From NCBI GenBank assembly GCA_029262065.1, contig JAJDAC010000046.1, positions 148,375 through 212,374 of the forward strand: a DNA stretch of 64,000 nucleotides, in the 5' to 3' direction. The translations under genes were made by a program, and so were the position numbers. Positions 59,238 to 64,000 of this stretch are shown in pieces; positions within the stretch are counted from its first letter, which is position 1; the number at the start of each line of letters is the position of its first letter. The notes below the pieces were generated by a model. It did no database searches, was not told the origin of the DNA, and saw only the letters and a list, made by a program, of their open reading frames with translations. The stretch comes from Candidatus Krumholzibacteriota bacterium (GTDB lineage: Bacteria; Krumholzibacteriota; Krumholzibacteriia; JAJRXK01).

Positions 59238-59735
59238 TTGGATCTACGTGGCAAGATCGGACTCTTCGAGGTCACCAGCATCTTCCAGCTGCTGCACATG
59301 GCCCAGGCGAGCGGCAAACTCGTCCTCACCGGCGCGCGTGAGAAGGCACGGATCTATTTCCACCAGGGACACCTGATCTATGCCCGTACCGACGGTCCCA
59401 CCGAGCGTATTGGTGAATACCTGGTACGTACCGGTCAGCTCGAGCCTACCCAGCTCGAAGGGGCGCGGATGAAGGCCGTGAACGAGGGCAAGCGCATTGG
59501 CGCCATTCTCGTGGAGAGTAGCAGCATCACCGAAGAACAGCTGATCACGGCCGTGACCGAGCAGATCAAGGAAGTCGTCTACAAGTTGGTGGCCATGGAG
59601 GAGGGAACTTTTGCCTTCTACAGCCAGATCTACCCGGAAAACGAGGACATCCTGCTGGATGTCAGTTTGGACATGTTGCTGGTAGAAGGCCTCCGGAAGC
59701 TCGACGAGCTGAAACGCGACGCCGCGTCGCGCTAG
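59238..59735 (+). CDS. DUF4388-domain protein
   Basis: 165 residues from the TTG at 59238, chosen because GGAG lies seven bases upstream and the family starts with MDLRGxL; an ATG at 59199 would overlap ppdK. Residues ~1-90 are DUF4388-like (LRGKIGLFEVTSIFQLLHMA, GKLVLTGAREKARIYFHQGH). The rest is helical (LEPTQLEGARMKAVNEGKRI, ITEEQLITAVTEQIKEVVY). Such proteins often accompany gliding, polarity or signalling genes in Deltaproteobacteria and related groups. The STAS gene just downstream suggests a signalling role. Confidence 0.8.
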   Translation: MDLRGKIGLFEVTSIFQLLHMAQASGKLVLTGAREKARIYFHQGHLIYARTDGPTERIGEYLVRTGQLEPTQLEGARMKAVNEGKRIGAILVESSSITEEQLITAVTEQIKEVVYKLVAMEEGTFAFYSQIYPENEDILLDVSLDMLLVEGLRKLDELKRDAASR

Positions 59736-59804
59736 ACGGTCTGGACCGAACCTTGCTCGTTGCCGGGGACACACGACCTCCGGCAATAGGGAGCCACCGG
59801 TCCA

Positions 59805-60164
59805 ATGGACGCATTTCAATTGAATTCACGCTGCATCGATGACGCCCGGCCCACCTGGGTCGTGGAAGTACACGGCTACGTGGACACGCAGACGTCTCTC
59901 GTGCTCGAAAAGGAGCTCCGGCACCACCTGCACGAGGGCCACCATCACCTGCTGCTCGATCTGTCCGAAGTCGACTACATCAGTTCGGCCGGTTGGGGCA
60001 TCTTCATCGCCGTGGTGAGGCCCTTGCGCGAGAAAGGTGGAGATCTCAAGCTGGTGGGCATGCAGAGAGACGTGATTGACGTGTTCGAGCTGCTGGAGTT
60101 CCAGACACTCCTGGAAGCCCACGCCGACGTCGAGACGGCGCTTTCGGCCGTGGGCCAGCGCTAG
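59805..60164 (+). CDS. STAS-domain anti-sigma-factor antagonist
   Basis: 119 residues, with AGGGAG upstream. The STAS fold is clear: VVEVHGYVDTQTSLVLEKEL, HHHLLLDLSEVDYISSAGWG with the phospho-acceptor Ser in ISSAG, then DLKLVGMQRDVIDVFELL. Such proteins bind anti-sigma kinases and release a sigma factor when unphosphorylated. No matching kinase lies within the window. Confidence 0.9.
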   Translation: MDAFQLNSRCIDDARPTWVVEVHGYVDTQTSLVLEKELRHHLHEGHHHLLLDLSEVDYISSAGWGIFIAVVRPLREKGGDLKLVGMQRDVIDVFELLEFQTLLEAHADVETALSAVGQR

Positions 60165-60292
60165 CTCCAGCCATTTCGAGCCGACCAGGTATCCGTAGCT
60201 TTCGGTAGCGGAACTTGAGGGCTAGACGTTAGTTTAACCCTCAGCGCCTTACCGGCCCCCCGCGTGCTTCGAGCCTCCGTTCGAGAGCTGCA

Positions 60293-62554
60293 TTGGTGAA
60301 CCTGTTCGCCCCATTCCTACCTGTTTTCGGCGCCCTCCGTTTTGGGCCGTCCGGTGTTTCCGGTTTCCTGCTCATGCTCGGGCTGGCGCTCGCCGCCGTC
60401 GCGGTGGCTTTGGTGGCCTACCGGAGTACGCAGCCCGCCTTGACGCCTGGTCGCCGGGCAATTCTCACGGGCGCACGCACACTGGCTCTGCTCATCGTCT
60501 TGTTCATGTTGGCTGAGCCGGTGTGGAACCAGCGCAAGGACGTTCGGGTTCCGCCCGGTGTACTGCTACTGGTGGACGATAGCGGAAGCATGGACATCGC
60601 CGACGCCGATGGATCCACCCGTTTGGAGCAGGCCACTTTTCTCCGCGATCGCGCCCGCGGCGCCCTCGCACAATCGAGCGACGACGCCCAGGTGTGGATG
60701 GGTCAGGGGGCACGCCGCTTGGAGGTGTCCACCCCCGCGGCCGAGTCCGGTGGTGGCTCTCGTCGCAGTCGAGGCGAGGGCACGAATCTCCCCGGTCTAC
60801 TGCTTTCGTCGGCGCAACGGCACCTGGAAGACAACCTGTCGGCCATCTTGCTTTTCACCGACGGGGTGAACACCGCCGCCAACGCACCGTCTCTCGCCGG
60901 TCTCAACGTACCCGTATTCCCGGTGGCCGTCGGTGACACGGTCGGTTCGGCCGACGTGCTGCTCGACCGCGTACGCTACCCAAGCCTGGCCTATCGTGGC
61001 GAGCGCATCGAGGTTTCGGCCGAGGTGGTCGCTCGCGGCGGATCAGCTGGTGCCACGTGGGCGGTTCTATCCAGGGCTGGCGCACCCGTGGACAGTGTCA
61101 GAGTGCAGTGGCCAGATGGTGGCGGGCGACAGCCCATCCGCTTCGAGGCCGTCGCGGACAGCCTTGGTCTCATGAATCTCATGCTCGACGTGCTACCGCT
61201 CGAAGGCGAATCGCTGACCGAAAACAACCGCGTGCAGGTAGGCATGGAAGTACGCAAGGAACGCCTTCGCATCACCATGGTGCAGGCGCGTCCGAGCTGG
61301 GATTTCCACTTCCTGTCGCGCCACGCCACCCGCGATCTTCGCTTTGATTTCCAGGGTGTGTATCGCAACGAAAACGGATGGCGGGTTGCGGGTACCGATT
61401 CCACCTGGACCATGCCGCAGAGGACCGAGGACGCCACGGAAACCGACCTGTGGGTGGTAGGGTCGTTGTCCGATTTCAACGACGTGTTGACCAACGGTCC
61501 AGCGATCGTGTCGTCCGTGGAAGCGGGCGCCGGGTTGCTGGTGTTGGCGGGTCGCGCCAACCGTGGTGCCGTGCGGTCGCTGCCGCAGAGGGCGCGCGAA
61601 GTGTTGCCGCTGTGGCCAGGAAGTTCGGCGCGCTGGCTGCGCACACGCTTTTCCACCGAGGCCGCTCCCGCGGGGCGGTTGCATCCCGTGCTGGCGGCGA
61701 GTTCCGAAACCGGTTCGGTTATCGATCGCCTGGCTGAACTTCCGCCGCTGTGGGCGGTGGTTTCGCCGGCCGTCGTGGCCCAGGACGCTGACTTGTTGAT
61801 CGAGGGTAGTGGGGCCGGCAGCACCTATCCGTTGCTGGCGTTCCGTCCGCATGGCGCGGGTCGCGTGGCATCGTGGGTGGGCACACCGCTTTGGTCGTGG
61901 TCCTTCTGGCGACTGGGGCAGGACGACAGTGAGGGTGTCTTCAACGCACTCATGGGCAATCTCTTCTACTTTCTGGCCGAGGGCGGTGAGCGTACGCGTC
62001 TGCGTCTTCACCTGCCGCGTCCGGTCCTGGCCCAGGGCCAGGAAGCCACATTGCGTGCGTTGGCGCTCGATCAACGCCTGCAGCCCGACGCCGTCCACGA
62101 TGTCTGGCTTGAATGGGCCCAGGCGGCGGCTCCCGACAGCCTGCTTGAGCCGTCTGGCCGTGCCCGAATGAATCTGGACCCCGACACCGCGGGTGGTCGA
62201 GTGTTGCCGTTGCCTTCTTTGCCCGCGGGCGAATACCGAATGCGCGTGGCGCTGGAAGAAGATGACTCTCGAATCACTTCGGCCTGGCAACCGTTGCTGG
62301 TGGATCCGTACTCGGTGGAATTTTTGGACCCGCGCGTAGACATGCCGGCCCTCGCCGCGATCGCGGCGGCTACCGGCGGACGCGTGCTGTCGGCGTCCGA
62401 AGTCGGTGAGTGGTCGGCTTCGGTTCCGTTGCAGGCCAAGCAAGCCGTTCTCACCGGCCGTTTGGATCTGTGGGACTCACCGTGGATCTTCATGCCCCTC
62501 ATTGCCCTTCTGGGTTTCGAGTGGGGAATGCGCAAACGTTGGGGTCTGGTCTAG
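60293..62554 (+). CDS. VWA-domain membrane protein
   Basis: 753 residues, GTG start. Two N-terminal TM helices (LLMLGLALAAVAVALVAY and about 57-75) and a C-terminal one (WIFMPLIALLGFEWGMRKRW) frame a large extracytoplasmic part. A von Willebrand A domain begins with the metal site VDDSGSMD at about residue 97 and continues with SAILLFTDGVNTA. A mid-region resembles the glutamine-amidotransferase-like fold of BatA-related proteins (AIVSSVEAGAGLLVLAGRAN). It may bind surface partners or form part of an aerotolerance-type complex. Function not proved. Confidence 0.75.
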   Translation: MVNLFAPFLPVFGALRFGPSGVSGFLLMLGLALAAVAVALVAYRSTQPALTPGRRAILTGARTLALLIVLFMLAEPVWNQRKDVRVPPGVLLLVDDSGSMDIADADGSTRLEQATFLRDRARGALAQSSDDAQVWMGQGARRLEVSTPAAESGGGSRRSRGEGTNLPGLLLSSAQRHLEDNLSAILLFTDGVNTAANAPSLAGLNVPVFPVAVGDTVGSADVLLDRVRYPSLAYRGERIEVSAEVVARGGSAGATWAVLSRAGAPVDSVRVQWPDGGGRQPIRFEAVADSLGLMNLMLDVLPLEGESLTENNRVQVGMEVRKERLRITMVQARPSWDFHFLSRHATRDLRFDFQGVYRNENGWRVAGTDSTWTMPQRTEDATETDLWVVGSLSDFNDVLTNGPAIVSSVEAGAGLLVLAGRANRGAVRSLPQRAREVLPLWPGSSARWLRTRFSTEAAPAGRLHPVLAASSETGSVIDRLAELPPLWAVVSPAVVAQDADLLIEGSGAGSTYPLLAFRPHGAGRVASWVGTPLWSWSFWRLGQDDSEGVFNALMGNLFYFLAEGGERTRLRLHLPRPVLAQGQEATLRALALDQRLQPDAVHDVWLEWAQAAAPDSLLEPSGRARMNLDPDTAGGRVLPLPSLPAGEYRMRVALEEDDSRITSAWQPLLVDPYSVEFLDPRVDMPALAAIAAATGGRVLSASEVGEWSASVPLQAKQAVLTGRLDLWDSPWIFMPLIALLGFEWGMRKRWGLV

Positions 62555-62613
62555 CCTTCCCTCCGCCTCCGTTGACTGCTTGATCTCGTCCTCCCGGAGT
62601 GGAGTGGCCGCGC

Positions 62614-64000
62614 ATGTGCGCGTTGCTGCTGCTGGCCGCGGCGAGCCTGGTTCTGAATGAGGTTCTCTACGATCCACCCGGCTCAGATACAGGTTTCGAA
62701 TTTGTCGAGTTGTTCAATCCCGATCCCGCTACCGTCTCCCTGGCGGGTGCGCGTCTGGTATTCATCAACGGGGCCGATCCATCCAGTCGACGCGTAGTCT
62801 GGGAGGCTGGTCCCGGCACCACCTTGGCGAGCGAAGCGTACTTCCTCGTGGGCGAGACGCAGGTGCCTGGGGCCGATGCTGAGGCCGCGTTGCGACTGCA
62901 GAATGGTCCCGATGCCCTGATCCTCGAGATCGATGGTGTGTCGGTCGATGCGGTGGCCTGGGGCGACCTTCCTGGTTTGGGCGAAGGCGTCCCCGCCGCT
63001 GACGTGGCGTCGACGAGTCTTGGCCGTGTTCCCGATGGGCACGATACAGGCGACAACGCGAGTGACTGGGTCGGGCTGGCCGTACCGACTCCAGGGCGTG
63101 CCAACGCGCGCGCCGACGCATTCGAGCCACTTGACGTCCAGGTGGATCCCGTCTGGTCGTTCCGTGAGGGGTGGAGAACCGCGAGCATTGCGGCCATCGC
63201 GGTAGGGTTCGCCGACAGCCAGAGGGCACACATCGATTGGTTGCTCAACGGCGCCCCGACTGGCGACCGCGTGGGCCTGGTCGTCGCCCGCGGCGATACG
63301 CTGCGGGTCGAGAACAACCTATGGATTCCGCCGGGCCGCAGTTGGCTCGCCGCAATCGTCCATACGGATGACGCAGCTGATTCCCTGCGCGTGCCGTTGT
63401 CGGTGGGTCCCGCGCCGGTCATGTTGAACGAAGTCATGGCGCGGCCGGCTTCAGGTGAGCCCGAGTGGATCGAGTTGGTGCGAGAGGAGGAAACGGCTGA
63501 CCTGTTGGGTTGGTCGGTGTCCGACCGTTCACTCACTCCGCGCGCACTGCAAACCGAAACGCTGCAATCGTCGCATTGGGTTGTGGTGAGCGCGCAGCCA
63601 ACCGCAATGACGCAGGTGGTCGACGCGCCAGTCGTGGGCACGGTGGGGGGTTGGCCCGCCTTGAACAACTCCGCGCCCGCCGATGACTCCGTGGTCGATT
63701 GGGTGGTGTTGTACGACGAGCGCGGCGCCATCGCCGACCTCATGACCTACGACGAGGCCCTGATCGCGGTCGAGGGTCGTAGCATCGAACGCGGTTCGAT
63801 ATTCGAGGGTTCGCTTCCGCAGTGGTTTGCCTCGCCGGGGGCGCCCACGCCGGGCGCTGCGAACCTGGCCGCGACGGCGTCGACGTCGCCCACCAGCGCC
63901 GGGCCGTTGACCGCCACCCCCAATCCGTTCACCCCCGATTCCGATGGTATCGACGACGTTCTGCACGTGGTCCTGCGCGCACAGATCCCCCTGGGTTGGA
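62614..64000 (+). CDS. Secreted lamin-tail-domain protein, N-terminal part (cut by window edge)
   Basis: The frame is open from the ATG at 62614 (GGAG upstream) to the right edge, 462 residues without a stop. A short hydrophobic head (CALLLLAAASLV) is followed by a lamin-tail domain (LNEVLYDPPGSDTGFEFVEL, then NGPDALILEIDG) at about 12-150 and a second one at about 265-400 (MLNEVMARPASGEPEWIELV). A PNPFTPDSDGIDDVLHV stretch near the end begins the C-terminal sorting-like domain. The remainder lies outside the window. A GTG at 62599 is an alternative start. Confidence 0.75.
   Translation, partial: MCALLLLAAASLVLNEVLYDPPGSDTGFEFVELFNPDPATVSLAGARLVFINGADPSSRRVVWEAGPGTTLASEAYFLVGETQVPGADAEAALRLQNGPDALILEIDGVSVDAVAWGDLPGLGEGVPAADVASTSLGRVPDGHDTGDNASDWVGLAVPTPGRANARADAFEPLDVQVDPVWSFREGWRTASIAAIAVGFADSQRAHIDWLLNGAPTGDRVGLVVARGDTLRVENNLWIPPGRSWLAAIVHTDDAADSLRVPLSVGPAPVMLNEVMARPASGEPEWIELVREEETADLLGWSVSDRSLTPRALQTETLQSSHWVVVSAQPTAMTQVVDAPVVGTVGGWPALNNSAPADDSVVDWVVLYDERGAIADLMTYDEALIAVEGRSIERGSIFEGSLPQWFASPGAPTPGAANLAATASTSPTSAGPLTATPNPFTPDSDGIDDVLHVVLRAQIPLGW

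Overview
The window is GC-rich, gene-dense bacterial chromosome. The cell is Gram-negative: there is an LpxH-type lipid A hydrolase, a PorV/PorQ-type outer-membrane barrel, many lipoproteins and a periplasmic HtrA protease. Several large secreted proteins end in a 'PNPFNP'-type C-terminal beta domain. That domain, a short group-1-like sigma factor of about 287 residues, and the PorV-like protein together suggest a member of the FCB superphylum or a related candidate phylum (Eisenbacteria/Krumholzibacteria-like). This placement is inference from gene content. I see no mobile element, prophage, CRISPR array or rRNA operon.

Layout. 1-4160 (minus): PEP/pyruvate-binding regulator fragment, gdhA, initiator tRNA, ftsB-like gene and eno. 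4426-7648 (plus): an ECF sigma factor, a two-TM anti-sigma-like protein and a polymer-forming-domain membrane protein. 7771-9900: a secreted HEIGH metallopeptidase convergent with rlmN. 9980-11764: ArsR-type repressor and NtrC-type response regulator. 12010-19428: the most unusual region. It has a small exported peptide, a 1024-residue TPR-GAF-AAA+ sigma-54 activator, a gene-free stretch with a sigma-54 promoter and a strong terminator, and a second sigma-54 promoter driving a lipoprotein and a DUF4384-like protein with a histone-like tail. 19721-24973: M6-like pseudo-peptidase, PorV-like barrel, lpxH. 25370-27901: HtrA and an RpoD-family sigma factor. 28192-33221: M23 peptidase, YbbR protein, PhnD-like protein, VanZ and aspS. 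33407-45440: two small lipoproteins, then a tightly overlapping housekeeping operon (phoH, pgpH-like, ybeY, corC-like, DUF502, mgtE, recO, glyQ, glyS). 45783-56393: four large surface or secreted proteins. 56567-59218: pyruvate phosphate dikinase interrupted by one in-frame amber codon. 59238-64000: DUF4388 protein, STAS protein, VWA membrane protein and a lamin-tail-domain secreted protein cut by the right edge.

How the genes work together. The 34-45 kb operon links RNA metabolism (PhoH, YbeY), c-di-AMP turnover (PgpH-like), magnesium transport (CorC-like, MgtE), repair (RecO) and glycine charging, with many ATGA/GTGA stop-start overlaps. The secreted proteins with the shared C-terminal domain, together with the PorV-like barrel, point to a dedicated surface-export route. 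The 12-19 kb region is the best candidate for an undescribed system: a peptide and TPR-sensor pair whose AAA+ output domain should act on sigma-54 promoters lying just downstream of its own gene.
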